Shown piece after piece: positions 7,239 to 16,336 of a DNA stretch of 41,208 nt. Below the pieces are notes generated by a model. The model saw only the letters and a program-made list of their open reading frames with translations, ran no database searches and was not told the DNA's origin. A program made the translations under genes and the position numbers. The stretch comes from Polyangiaceae bacterium (lineage in GTDB: Bacteria; Myxococcota_A; Polyangia; Polyangiales; Polyangiaceae), in NCBI GenBank assembly GCA_016929495.1, contig JAFGIS010000295.1, positions 1 to 41,208 of the forward strand. The letters are read 5' to 3'. The first letter of the stretch is position 1, and each line of letters begins with the position of its first letter.

Positions 7239-8039
7239 CTACTGCTGTCTCGCCTGTACCTGCTTGAGGAGCGCGATTTCGATCCGACGGTTGCGGCGCT
7301 TGCCCGCCTCGGTCGCGTTGTTCGCCACGGGCCGAAACCGTGCGAACCCGGCCGCGACCAGCTGGGATCCCGGAACACCGCACCGCTCCGAGAGGAAACG
7401 GACCACCTGCGTGGCCCGCCCCGTCGACAGCTCCCAGTTGGTCGGGTACTGGTCGCGGACTTCCTGACTGACGATGGGCTCGGCGTCGGTGTGGCCACCA
7501 ACCTGGAATACGCGGCGCGGCATGCGGCGCAGTGTGGCTGCCACCTGCTTGAGCACATCCTTGCCGCGGTCGTTGATTTCGGTCTGGCCCGTGTCGAACA
7601 GCACCTTGTCCGAGACGTCGATCACCAGATCCGAGCCGCGCTCCTCCACGAAGACCTCGCCGCGCTTGATCTCACCCGCGAGCTGGGCCTTGAGTTCGCG
7701 CTTGGCTCGCTCGAGCTCCTGCTGCGCGGCCTCTCTGTCTGCCTGCGTCTCGCGCAGCTCGGTGTCGAGCTTCGCCTTCTCCCGCTCGGCCCGGTCGGCC
7801 TGCGAGCGCAGAGTATCTCGCTCATGCGCAGCGGTGTCCCGCTGCTTGCCCAGGGTCTTCAGGTTGGCCTCTAGCTCGGCGACGCGCTGACGCGAATGGT
7901 CATTGGCAATGCCCAACGCGCACGCGCCGATGACGCTCACCAGCACCAGGCCCCAGGCGATCCACTCGCTTCGGGCGCGCCTGGTCGACGCTTCGGCTTT
8001 CGGCGTGGCTTCGGCTGCTCCAGGGTCTTGGTCGTTCAT
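7239..8039 (-). CDS. Membrane-anchored OmpA/MotB-like protein
   Basis: 266 residues. One membrane segment lies at about 27-45, a Glu/Lys/Arg/Ala-rich coiled coil at about 46-125, and an OmpA-type peptidoglycan-binding domain at about 130-260, with VLFDTGQTEINDRGKDVL at its start and the VGGHTDAEP motif. The architecture (inner-membrane anchor, long helix, peptidoglycan-binding end) is that of MotB-like or TolR/Pal-like cell-wall anchors. No MotA-like partner or plug motif is seen nearby, so a flagellar role should not be assumed. The start at 8039 is preferred over an ATG at 8087 because GAGGG lies six bases upstream and the protein then begins with a short cytoplasmic tail. Confidence 0.82.
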   Translation of the reverse strand: MNDQDPGAAEATPKAEASTRRARSEWIAWGLVLVSVIGACALGIANDHSRQRVAELEANLKTLGKQRDTAAHERDTLRSQADRAEREKAKLDTELRETQADREAAQQELERAKRELKAQLAGEIKRGEVFVEERGSDLVIDVSDKVLFDTGQTEINDRGKDVLKQVAATLRRMPRRVFQVGGHTDAEPIVSQEVRDQYPTNWELSTGRATQVVRFLSERCGVPGSQLVAAGFARFRPVANNATEAGKRRNRRIEIALLKQVQARQQ

Positions 8040-8356
8040 GCCGGTCCCTCGTCCGGGATGGATGGTCGCGTTCGTGAAATGTCTCATGAAGTGCGAGCCT
8101 TGTCAGCCGTAGCCAGGACTGAGGCCATCAAACCCGGCGGGCCGCTGAGCCGCCGGCCAGCCTGATTTGCGGTCCAGCGCCGGACGTCGGGCGAAGACAG
8201 GGCACCGGGCATCGTCCCATATTGAAGCGATGCCCGAGAACCACGGGTGCCGCGGGTCAGATCGCGGGGAAGCGGCGGGTTGTCGGCCGCCCTCGCCCGG
8301 TGACCGGGCGAGGGCGGCGAACAAACCGTCGCTTCAATCGAAACGCAGCACGGGTA
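8040..8356. other. Intergenic region containing dispersed element copy A
   Basis: 317 bp between the start of the OmpA-like gene and the stop of the porin gene. Positions 8207-8351 are a structured repeat (separate entry). The remaining part next to the OmpA-like gene would hold that gene's promoter, but I cannot point to clear -35/-10 boxes. Confidence 0.5.
8207..8351 (+). repeat. Dispersed hairpin element, copy A (about 145 bp)
   Basis: This copy begins with a hairpin (GGGCATCG at 8207-8214, CGATGCCC at 8228-8235) and contains a near-perfect 16-bp inverted repeat, GCCGCCCTCGCCCGGT at 8286-8301 against 8303-8318. It has short inverted repeats near its ends: ATTGAAGCGA at 8221-8230 against TCGCTTCAAT at 8329-8338. 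It aligns by eye at about 80% identity with the reverse complement of 18760-18896. It stops about five bases from the porin stop codon. Non-autonomous mobile elements (MITE) or REP-type elements have this look; no transposase is present. Confidence 0.7.
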
Positions 8357-9652
8357 CTAGTCGCTCGTCACCACGACTCCGAGCGTGGAGGTCAGCTGGT
8401 AGGTGCGGCGATGGGCCCCATCTCCCTCGAACAGGCGTCGCGAGCCCTCGGCCTCGAGCGCGAAGTCCCCGCGGTGCTCCCACCTCACGATCAGGTGATC
8501 GGACGGAGTCACCTGGAGCGTGAGAGTCCCCGAGAGCAGAGTGGGAGCGTTCGGGTCCGCCGATAAACCGTCCGGATCGGCCAGGTACTCAGCGCGCGCG
8601 GCCAAGGCCCACATACTGGTGAACGTCTGCCGGGCAGCCAGGCTCGCTCCGTACCAGTCGCCGGGCCCTTGGAGCCACCGTTGGCCGGCGTCCAGGTGAC
8701 GCGAGGGACCTTCGTGGTCCCACGTCGCATCCAACGAGAGGCTCAGCGTCTCCAGAACATCGTAGGTCAGGGTCCAATCGACCATGTGCCGCCACGCGCG
8801 AGGCCTCCGCCAGGCTGCGCTGGCAGCGCTGAGCTCCGGTCCGCCGAGCCAGCCGAGCTTCATGGCGAAGTCCGGCGCGGGTGACCACTGTCCCAGCAGG
8901 CCGAGGCTCTTGCCCCCGTTGTTGTCCAGGGAGCTGTCCCACCCGTTGACCAGCAACGCGGAGAGCGACCACGCGTCCGCCAATCGATCGGTGACGCGCA
9001 GACCCGTGAAGAACCGCGGCTGTGCAAGGGAGTAGACGAGCCCGCGCGAGTAGTTGAAGTCGTGTTGACTCTCGGCAACTTCCGCCCCGTAGGGCGAGTA
9101 GAACTTGCCGAAGTCGAGCGTCAGCGCACCGCCGCGACCACCAGGACGCCACGACGCGAACGCCTGCGTGACGATACGAGTCTCATCGCGGCAGTCGCCA
9201 GGGCTCAGATCGCTGCAGAGCGTGGAGGTGGTCGGCCCGAAGCGCAGACTCAGGTGGCCCCCTACAGGGTCGGGCTCGTATCCTGCGTCGATCCCTGCCC
9301 AAGACAAAGCGAAGCCGGTAGCCACATCGTTCGCGCGTAGCCGGTTGGCATCCCTCCGTATCGCGGGGCGATTGATGTTGTAACTCGCGTAGGCATCGGC
9401 GAAGACACCGAGATCGAACGCGTCGTACCAGCGCTCGACCGGCACTGGGGGCTCGGGTTCAGCGTACTGGGCGGCCGCTTGGCTGCTGATACAGAACGCG
9501 GCCAAGGCCAACGCCGTCCTTCCGAAAGGCAGAGCAGCCCCGGCGTGTCGGGCACCGTTGCCCGACCCTATGCTCGGTGGTCCGGCAGCACGGCACCCGC
9601 CGCCGCTGTCACCACCAGCCACGGTCGTGCGGAGAGCTCTAGGTCGTGCCAT
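8357..9652 (-). CDS. Outer-membrane beta-barrel porin (BBP2-like)
   Basis: 431 residues. After the mature start (QYAEPEPPVPVERWYD) the sequence is a series of alternating amphipathic strands rich in Trp, Tyr and Gly, as in outer-membrane barrels. Segments such as LDFGKFYSPYGAEVAES, YSLAQPRFFTGLRVT and LLVNGWDSSLDNNGGKSLG closely resemble the BBP2 family of putative porins. The last residues end in alternating hydrophobics (LTSTLGVVVTSD), as expected for a C-terminal strand. The ATG at 9652 follows a strong GGAGG site, but it implies an unusually long N-terminal region before the hydrophobic signal core (about residues 45-62), so a later non-ATG start is possible. The substrate is unknown. Confidence 0.8.
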   Translation of the reverse strand: MARPRALRTTVAGGDSGGGCRAAGPPSIGSGNGARHAGAALPFGRTALALAAFCISSQAAAQYAEPEPPVPVERWYDAFDLGVFADAYASYNINRPAIRRDANRLRANDVATGFALSWAGIDAGYEPDPVGGHLSLRFGPTTSTLCSDLSPGDCRDETRIVTQAFASWRPGGRGGALTLDFGKFYSPYGAEVAESQHDFNYSRGLVYSLAQPRFFTGLRVTDRLADAWSLSALLVNGWDSSLDNNGGKSLGLLGQWSPAPDFAMKLGWLGGPELSAASAAWRRPRAWRHMVDWTLTYDVLETLSLSLDATWDHEGPSRHLDAGQRWLQGPGDWYGASLAARQTFTSMWALAARAEYLADPDGLSADPNAPTLLSGTLTLQVTPSDHLIVRWEHRGDFALEAEGSRRLFEGDGAHRRTYQLTSTLGVVVTSD

Positions 9653-9773
9653 GACCACCTCCGGGTCGGAGTCAGGAACAAGGACGGCCAGGCTAGCTCA
9701 GCACAAGACCGGCCACAACAGTCCGCCACCACCGCTTGGAGGCGTGTCGAGCCCGCCGGCTCGGATTCGGCCG

Positions 9774-11321
9774 ATGGTCCGTGATTCCCAAATCCTTCAC
9801 CAATCCCTGCCCTCTTTGTTATCTCGGGCGGGATTGAAGACCACAGCCCCAAAGCAGCATCGCAGCCCATCGAGCCCGCATCTGTGGGTCAGCACGACCT
9901 ACTTCGCGGAAGGATTCCCGTACGCCGTGGTGCACCAGCTCGCGGAGATCCTGTTCAGGGAGCTCGGCGCCAGCCTTCAAGTCATCGGACTGACGTCGCT
10001 GCTCCACCTACCCTACAATCTGAAGTTTCTCTGGGCGCCGCTGGCCGACGGTTTCGCCACCAAGCGCTCCTGGCTGCTCGGCACCGAAGTCCTGCTCGCC
10101 GCCACCCTCGTGGGTATGGCGCTCATGACGAGCGCCGGAGCGCTGCTCGGCGCGACCGCTCTTGCCTTCGCGATCCTGGCGCTGGCGTCCGCGACGCATG
10201 ACATCGCCGTGGACGGCTACTATCTCGAAGCGCTCGACGAGAGAAACCAGTCCAAGTTCGTCGGTTACCGAGCCATGGCCTACAAGATCGCCACCACGGC
10301 CGTGGCGGGCCCGCTGGTCATCCTCGTTGGACGCTTGGGTTGGCTCTTCGGGCTGCTGGGGGCGGCGCTGGTGATGTCGCTGCTCTTCGCGTACCACTTC
10401 GTCTACCTGCCACACGTCGAGACGGCGCGCCGCCCCGCCGCCGACCTGCTACGCGCCATAGTGCGAGGGAAGCTCCTGCTCGGGGCCGCACTGCTTTCGG
10501 GTTTGCTCCTCGCGCCGAGCGTGTCTTCCGGCGTGATGCATCGACTCGGCGGATCGATCGCGGCGCGGGTGTCCTGGCTCGGCAATGTGTCGGGCGCCGG
10601 CGTGGTGGCGACGGGACTGCTCGTCGCCCTCCTCGCCCTCCTCGGAATGCTCCCGCTCATCAAGCGGCGCCTGGCAGGAGGCACGTCGCTGTACGCTCGC
10701 GCCTTCGTCGACTTCCTGGACCAGCCGCGCGTCGGACGCGCGCTAGCGTTCGTTATCCTGTTTCGAGTCGGAGAGTCTTTTCTGCTCAAGATGCGCTACC
10801 CGTTTCTGCGACAGGCGGGCATGACGCTCGAAGAGTATGGCTGGGCCAACGGAGGCTTCGGCGGCGCCGCCGCCTTCGTAGGCACGCTGCTCGGCGGCTG
10901 GCTCATTGCCCGACACGGCTTGCACCGCTGGATCTGGCCCATGGTGGTGTCGCAGAACATGCTGAACTTGCTCTATGCGCTGCTGGCCTTGCCCCAGAGC
11001 CATGCGGGTTTGCCGTTGCTCGTCGGTGTCATTTCGTTCGAATCGTTCGGCGCCGGGCTCGGCACCGCCGCGCTAATGGTCTATATCATGCGCTGCTGCC
11101 GTCCCCAGTTCAAAGCGGCACACATGGCGATACTGACCGCCCTGATGAGCGTCAGCTTCACTGTAGCCGGTGTCTGCAGCGGATTCCTTGCGAGTTCGAT
11201 GGGATACGGCCTCTACTTCCTGTTCACGTTCATCGCCACTCTCCCGGCCATGATCCTCATCCCCTTCGTGCCCCATCTCGGAAGCGCTGGCCCGCCCCGG
11301 GCCGACGCGCCGGGATCCTGA
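9774..11321 (+). CDS. AmpG-like MFS transporter
   Basis: 515 residues from the ATG at 9774; the true start could be slightly downstream because conserved sequence begins only near HLWVSTTYFAEGFPYAVV. It is a polytopic MFS permease (12 or more hydrophobic segments). The AmpG signature ATHDIAVDGYYLEAL is at about residues 141-155, and the first loop (LKFLWAPLADGFATKRSW) is also typical. AmpG imports GlcNAc-anhydroMurNAc peptides across the inner membrane for cell-wall recycling, so this is the better AmpG candidate of the two in the window, although no recycling enzyme is next to it. It starts 121 bp from the divergent porin gene and ends 12 bp from the convergent helicase gene. Confidence 0.82.
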   Translation: MVRDSQILHQSLPSLLSRAGLKTTAPKQHRSPSSPHLWVSTTYFAEGFPYAVVHQLAEILFRELGASLQVIGLTSLLHLPYNLKFLWAPLADGFATKRSWLLGTEVLLAATLVGMALMTSAGALLGATALAFAILALASATHDIAVDGYYLEALDERNQSKFVGYRAMAYKIATTAVAGPLVILVGRLGWLFGLLGAALVMSLLFAYHFVYLPHVETARRPAADLLRAIVRGKLLLGAALLSGLLLAPSVSSGVMHRLGGSIAARVSWLGNVSGAGVVATGLLVALLALLGMLPLIKRRLAGGTSLYARAFVDFLDQPRVGRALAFVILFRVGESFLLKMRYPFLRQAGMTLEEYGWANGGFGGAAAFVGTLLGGWLIARHGLHRWIWPMVVSQNMLNLLYALLALPQSHAGLPLLVGVISFESFGAGLGTAALMVYIMRCCRPQFKAAHMAILTALMSVSFTVAGVCSGFLASSMGYGLYFLFTFIATLPAMILIPFVPHLGSAGPPRADAPGS

Positions 11322-11333
11322 GTCAAGGACGCC

Positions 11334-13889
11334 TCAGCTGTCGATGCGCTCGAGCACGATGATCGGCTTGCCCTCGGTGCGCGAGCCCTCGATGTCCACG
11401 CGACAGACCAGAATCCAGTCGTTGTGGTCCTCCCAGTCGGAGATCGTCTGCTCGATGGTCCAGTACGACTCCTGCTCGACGACGACCCGCGTCCGGGCCG
11501 GCGAACGCGCCGCAGGATCGAGACGTATCGTCCCGTGCTCGGCGAAAAACGGCTTGAGCGCCACCCCAAGCCGCGCACCAGTCCACGGCTCGTCGCCCGG
11601 GGCGAATAGCTCCAGGGCGGTCTCGAAGTCGCCACGAGACAGCGCGCGCAGCACAGAGAACAGCGTGTTTCTGAGCAGCACCTCGAACCCGCGACGGTCT
11701 TTCGTGATGTCCACGAGGTCCGCCGTCGTGAGCACCGAGTCCGCCACCGCGACGCGTGCCGCCTCGGGGCTCACCTGCGTCAGCTTCTCCCATTCGTCGA
11801 GCAGGCTCGAGTCGACGGCGCACACCATGGCACCGAAGTAGGTCATGATGTCGTCGACCTCGACGCTCCGCGCGGAGCTCGGAACGGTCTGTGTCAGCGT
11901 GCGATAGACGTCGCTCAGATAGCGCAGTAGCAGTCCCTCACTCCGCTCGAGCCCGTAGTCCTTCACGTAGTCGGCGAAGGTGTAGAACCCCTCGAACATC
12001 TCACGAGCCACGGATTTGGGACGGATATTGTCGCTCTTCACCCAGGGATGGCGGCGCGCGAATTCGTTGAAGGTATTGTAGATGAAATCCGCATTGGGTC
12101 TCGGGACCTCGAGCTTCTCGAGCTCTTCCATGCGCTGCTCGTACTCGACGCCTGCCGCCTTCAGCTCCGCCAGCTTCTCCGTCTTCAGCTTGTCGAGCTG
12201 GCGACGCAAGATGATATCAGGATTCTCGAGAACCGATTCCACGAGGGTCAGGAGATCAAGCGAATAGCTTTCTGCATTTCGATCCAACAGCTCAAGCGTC
12301 TCGATCAGGTACAGCGAAAGCGCCTGGTGGAGCGAGAAATCGTACTGAAGATCCGCACGGAATACGACGTTGCCGCTCGGCGCGACTTCCAGCACGCCGG
12401 CTGCCACGAGCGAAAGAAACACCTCGGCGGCTTCCCGTCCGAGCGCGCGCTTGCGCCGCACGGGTTCGTGGCAGTCTCGGATCAGGCGCGCCATGGCGCG
12501 GCATCCTCCGCGCCCGCGCTGCAGCACGTTGACGAGCATGCCGTGACTGACACGAAACTGCGAGGCCAGAGGCTCGGGCGGCGAGGTCATGAGCCTCTCG
12601 AAGACGCCGCGATCCCAGTGGACGTAGCCGAAGTCGGGTGGCTTCTTCCTGACGATCTTCCGTTTCTTGCTGGGCTCGGCCGCGGCTTTGCGTTCCAGGC
12701 GGAGATTCTCGATGACGTGCTCGGGCGCCTGGGCCACCACGCTGCCGCGGTCATCGAAGCCCTTGCGGCCCGCACGGCCCGCGATCTGGTGGAAGTCGCG
12801 AGCCCGCAACAACCCCACTTTGGCGCCGTCGAATTTGCAGAGCTTCGAGAATACTACCGTGCGAATCGGGATATTGACACCGACTCCCAGCGTGTCCGTG
12901 CCCACTACGATCTTGAGATGACCGCGCTGGGCGAGCTTCTCGACCAGAAGGCGGTACTTGGGCAACAGACCGGCGTGATGAAGCCCGATTCCATGTCGCA
13001 CGAAGCGCTGGATGCTCTTGCCGTACGGGCTGTCGAAGCGCACGCCGCGCAGTGCCTCGGCGATCGCCTTCTTCTCCGCCTTGGTGCAGTAGTCCGTGCT
13101 CATCAAGTTCTGCGCTTCTTCCGCGCAGGCGCGCTGCGTGAACTGGACGAGGTAGATGGGCGCCCGCTGCTCCTCGATCAGAGCGAGCAACGTCTCGTGC
13201 AGGGGCGTCTCTCGATATTGGTAGTCGAGCGGAACGGGCCGCTCGGTCGAGCGCACCACGGCCGTGGACCGACCGTTGAGCCGGGTCAGCTTCTGCTGAA
13301 ACGCCGAGGCATCACCGAAGGTTGCGGACATCAGAAGGAATCGAGCCTGCGGCAAGGTCAGCAGCGGAAGCTGCCACGCCGTGCCTCGGTCCCGATCGGC
13401 GTAATAGTGGAACTCGTCGATGACGACGTGCTCCAGGGGGAAGGCCGAGCCCTCGCGGAGCCCGATGTTGGCCAGGATCTCGGCCGTACAGCAGACAATG
13501 GGAGCATCGCGGTTCACGGTGGCGTCGCCGGTCATGAGCCCCACGTTCTTCGGCCCGAAGTCGCGACACAAGGCGAAGAACTTCTCGTTGACCAACGCCT
13601 TGACGGGCGCCGTATAGAACGAGCGCTCGCCGCGCGCGAAACCCGAGAAGTGCAGCGCGGTCGCCACCAGCGACTTGCCCGAGCCAGTCGGCGTGTTCAG
13701 AATGACGTTATTGCCCTCGATGCACTCGAGGATGGCTTCCTCTTGCGCCGGATAGAGCGCGATCCCACATAGGCCGACGTACTCGAGGAAGCGGTCCAGC
13801 ACTTCGCCTGAGCCGACGTCCTCTGGCCGCGGAGGCAGTGTGTACGCGAGGTACGACAGGGGGGCCTCGCCCTCGGGGATGGTGATCAT
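11334..13889 (-). CDS. Ski2-like DEAD/DEAH-box helicase (DUF3516 type)
   Basis: 851 residues. Superfamily 2 helicase motifs are in order: Walker A TPTGSGKS (about 66-73), DEFH box (158-161), SAT (188-190) and motif VI HQIAGRAGR (about 367-375). The second half is helical and carries segments such as NTFNEFARRHPWV and MFEGFYTFADYVKDYGLERSEGLLLRYLSDVYR, which I associate with the DUF3516 helicases common in Actinobacteria. These are thought to act on RNA or structured nucleic acid; the precise substrate is unknown. The start at 13889 begins MITIPEGEAPLSYL. No ribosome binding site precedes it, but TACTAT lies 17 bp upstream, suggesting a very short leader. It is divergent from the next gene by 53 bp. 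Confidence 0.88.
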   Translation of the reverse strand: MITIPEGEAPLSYLAYTLPPRPEDVGSGEVLDRFLEYVGLCGIALYPAQEEAILECIEGNNVILNTPTGSGKSLVATALHFSGFARGERSFYTAPVKALVNEKFFALCRDFGPKNVGLMTGDATVNRDAPIVCCTAEILANIGLREGSAFPLEHVVIDEFHYYADRDRGTAWQLPLLTLPQARFLLMSATFGDASAFQQKLTRLNGRSTAVVRSTERPVPLDYQYRETPLHETLLALIEEQRAPIYLVQFTQRACAEEAQNLMSTDYCTKAEKKAIAEALRGVRFDSPYGKSIQRFVRHGIGLHHAGLLPKYRLLVEKLAQRGHLKIVVGTDTLGVGVNIPIRTVVFSKLCKFDGAKVGLLRARDFHQIAGRAGRKGFDDRGSVVAQAPEHVIENLRLERKAAAEPSKKRKIVRKKPPDFGYVHWDRGVFERLMTSPPEPLASQFRVSHGMLVNVLQRGRGGCRAMARLIRDCHEPVRRKRALGREAAEVFLSLVAAGVLEVAPSGNVVFRADLQYDFSLHQALSLYLIETLELLDRNAESYSLDLLTLVESVLENPDIILRRQLDKLKTEKLAELKAAGVEYEQRMEELEKLEVPRPNADFIYNTFNEFARRHPWVKSDNIRPKSVAREMFEGFYTFADYVKDYGLERSEGLLLRYLSDVYRTLTQTVPSSARSVEVDDIMTYFGAMVCAVDSSLLDEWEKLTQVSPEAARVAVADSVLTTADLVDITKDRRGFEVLLRNTLFSVLRALSRGDFETALELFAPGDEPWTGARLGVALKPFFAEHGTIRLDPAARSPARTRVVVEQESYWTIEQTISDWEDHNDWILVCRVDIEGSRTEGKPIIVLERIDS

Positions 13890-13942
13890 GGCGCGGGTGG
13901 TCCAAGATAGTAGGCGCTGCTTCGGCTTCGCGGGAGAAAAGG

Positions 13943-16336
13943 ATGGCCTCCAGTCCCCAACGACCGCCACGGCAGGCCCGGCAACCGGAACCCGACGGGG
14001 CTGCTGCTCGCGCGGCGCGCACGTGGCGCTTGAGCGTGTGCTTTGCTGGGGCCGGCGCACTCGCGCTCGGGGTAGAGGTGCTGCTCTTGCGCGAGTACTT
14101 GGTCACGCTTCAGGGGGACGAGGTTTCGATCGGTCTGGGGCTCGCGTCCTGGCTCAGTGGCATCTCAGGCGGTGCCTATCTCACCCGGTGGGCGGGTCGC
14201 CAGCGGTCGGACCGGACCGCAGCCTGGGCCATGGGCCTCCTGGCGATGCTGGGATGGACCGCGTTCGTCATCGCGCGACTGGGCCGTCGCGTGCTCGGCG
14301 TGCCGCCGGGCGAACTCGCGTCCCTTGGCCCTTCGCTGTGGCTTGCGCTGCTCGTGTTTGCCTTGCCCGGCGCAACGGTCGGCGCAGGTTTCGTCGCTCT
14401 GGCCGGTAGCGCCGAGCGAGCCGGCGTCCTGCCGGGCAAGGCGATCCCGACGCTGTACATAGCCGAGGCCTCGGGCGCGCTCCTGTCGGGTTTGTTCGTG
14501 TCTCTGGTCTTGATCCCCACCGTATCGCCCGTCACGGCTCTGGGCGTGCTGACGGTCTTCGGCTTGGCAGCCATGATGCCGGCAGCCAGGGCGGGTGCAA
14601 TCGGCGGGCGATGGCTGCTTTCGGCGCTCTGCGCTGCGGCGCTCGTTGCCTCGCTGCCGCCGCTGTCCCGACGCATCGAGGCCTGGAGTGAACGCGCGCG
14701 GTTCGCTGCACTCGTGCCAACGGTTCCTCTGCTCGACTGGGCCAATACTCCGTACGAGCACATGGCTCTGGGTGGCGTCGAAACGCATGTCCTGTATGCC
14801 GGCGGCCAGTACGCGGCAAGCTTCCCTGATCCGGAGGAGGAAGAGGGGCGCGCACATCGATGGATGCTGCTCGGCGAACGACCGGAGCGTGTGCTGGTCT
14901 TCGGGGGGGTACCTACCGGTGTATTGCGCTTCATGCTGCGCCACCCCGTCGCGAGAATCGATTGGGTCCTTCATCATCCCCGTGAGCTCGATCTAGTCAG
15001 ACGCCATTTGGATGCGCTCGACCGGCAGGCCCTGGCCGATCCGCGGGTACGCATCAGCTACCAGGACCCGCGGCGCTTTCTGGCCGATACGTCGACATCC
15101 TACGACCTCATCTTGTCTCTCGCGGCGGATCCTTCGACGTTGCTCCTCGCGCGGGACAGAAGCGTGGAGTTCTCGGGGCTCGTTGCCCGGCGACTGTCTG
15201 CGCGCGGAGCGTACGTCTCGCGCTTCTCTGCCGGACCCAATGTCCAGACAGGCGAGACCGGAATGCTCGGTGCCACGCTCCTACGTTCGCTCGGCACCGC
15301 ATTCCCCATCGTCCACGCAGCGCCCGGACCGGACGGACTGCTCGTGGCCGGACACAGTCCGGATTCGGTGACGCTGTCCCCGGAGCGTCTGGCCGAGCGC
15401 TGGCGCACGCGCCGTCTGAGTTCCGATGTCTTCGTTCCCGAGCTGCTTCCACTGGTGTATCCGCCCGAACGCGTTACGACACTCGAGCAAGAGCTCACTC
15501 GCCAGGCCGCTCGGCTCGAGCCGTCGCGCGATGACCGACCCCTTTCGTTCCTGTACGCATCCACCGTTCGTGGTGAGCTCGCCCAGAGCGCATGGCCCCT
15601 CGTCCTTCGTTGGGCAACGCAACACCGTGTCACCCTGGCACTTGCCGGGCTCGGCCCTTCCCTGCTGTTCGCGCTGTATGTTGGGCTCAAGAGGATCGCC
15701 TCGCTCGGTCCGTGCCGGTCGCTCGGTCGCGTGCGCCCGAGCCATGCGGTCCTCCACGCCACTGCCGTGACGGGCGCATCGGGCATGGCGTACAGCATCA
15801 TGCTCTTCTACTCGTTCCAATCGCGAGTCGGCATGCTCTATGCGGAAATGGGCGCGCTCACCGCCTTGTTCATGCTGGGCCTGGCTCTCGGCGGCGTGCT
15901 TGGCTCGCGTCCTCGATTCCTGAGATGCGCGCAGGCCATCGGCTTCGGAACTTCCATCCTGGTCGCGGTGTCGTTCTTCCTAATGAATCGGTTCTCGAGC
16001 CCGGGCACGCTGCTCGCACTGGGTCATGGGTTGCTGCTAGTTCTCGCAGGCGCCGCGACGGGTGTGGTGTTTCCCTCGGCAGCTGGGGCGCTGATGGAGC
16101 AGGAACCCGGCCTCAAGAGGGCTGCGGCATGGGTGGAGCTTGCAGACCATGCCGGTGCGGCGGTGGCCGCGTTGCTGGCGGCCACGGTGTTCGTTCCCGT
16201 TCATGGCTTGACCCTCACTGCCGGGCTGCTCGTGCTGCTGCAAGGCTTGGCGCTCCTGATCACCTTGAGCAGCGGGTCGACACCCCCAGCACCATCACGT
16301 GCGGCCGGCGGTCCCGATGCGAGGATCTCCGAATGA
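13943..16336 (+). CDS. Polytopic membrane protein with embedded spermidine-synthase-like domain
   Basis: 797 residues. An N-terminal block of about seven membrane helices (about 28-240) is followed by a soluble Rossmann-like domain (about 260-560) and a second block of membrane helices (about 570-775). The middle domain aligns with spermidine synthases, but the SAM-binding GGGxG is replaced by GGVPTGV (near 320-330) and the acidic residue that normally follows is missing. The aspartate of the usual active-site YDVIIVDxxDP motif is also altered (YDLILSLAADPS, about 387-398). It may therefore be a non-catalytic sensor or transporter. Such fused MFS/spermidine-synthase proteins occur widely without a proven role. 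Its stop overlaps the next start (ATGA), so the pair is coupled. Confidence 0.75.
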   Translation: MASSPQRPPRQARQPEPDGAAARAARTWRLSVCFAGAGALALGVEVLLLREYLVTLQGDEVSIGLGLASWLSGISGGAYLTRWAGRQRSDRTAAWAMGLLAMLGWTAFVIARLGRRVLGVPPGELASLGPSLWLALLVFALPGATVGAGFVALAGSAERAGVLPGKAIPTLYIAEASGALLSGLFVSLVLIPTVSPVTALGVLTVFGLAAMMPAARAGAIGGRWLLSALCAAALVASLPPLSRRIEAWSERARFAALVPTVPLLDWANTPYEHMALGGVETHVLYAGGQYAASFPDPEEEEGRAHRWMLLGERPERVLVFGGVPTGVLRFMLRHPVARIDWVLHHPRELDLVRRHLDALDRQALADPRVRISYQDPRRFLADTSTSYDLILSLAADPSTLLLARDRSVEFSGLVARRLSARGAYVSRFSAGPNVQTGETGMLGATLLRSLGTAFPIVHAAPGPDGLLVAGHSPDSVTLSPERLAERWRTRRLSSDVFVPELLPLVYPPERVTTLEQELTRQAARLEPSRDDRPLSFLYASTVRGELAQSAWPLVLRWATQHRVTLALAGLGPSLLFALYVGLKRIASLGPCRSLGRVRPSHAVLHATAVTGASGMAYSIMLFYSFQSRVGMLYAEMGALTALFMLGLALGGVLGSRPRFLRCAQAIGFGTSILVAVSFFLMNRFSSPGTLLALGHGLLLVLAGAATGVVFPSAAGALMEQEPGLKRAAAWVELADHAGAAVAALLAATVFVPVHGLTLTAGLLVLLQGLALLITLSSGSTPPAPSRAAGGPDARISE

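Noticed and set aside
12048..13772. 574-codon open frame antisense to the helicase gene
   Set aside because: It is a shadow of the GC-rich helicase gene; the translation is Arg/Leu-rich with no domain, while the opposite strand has all helicase motifs.
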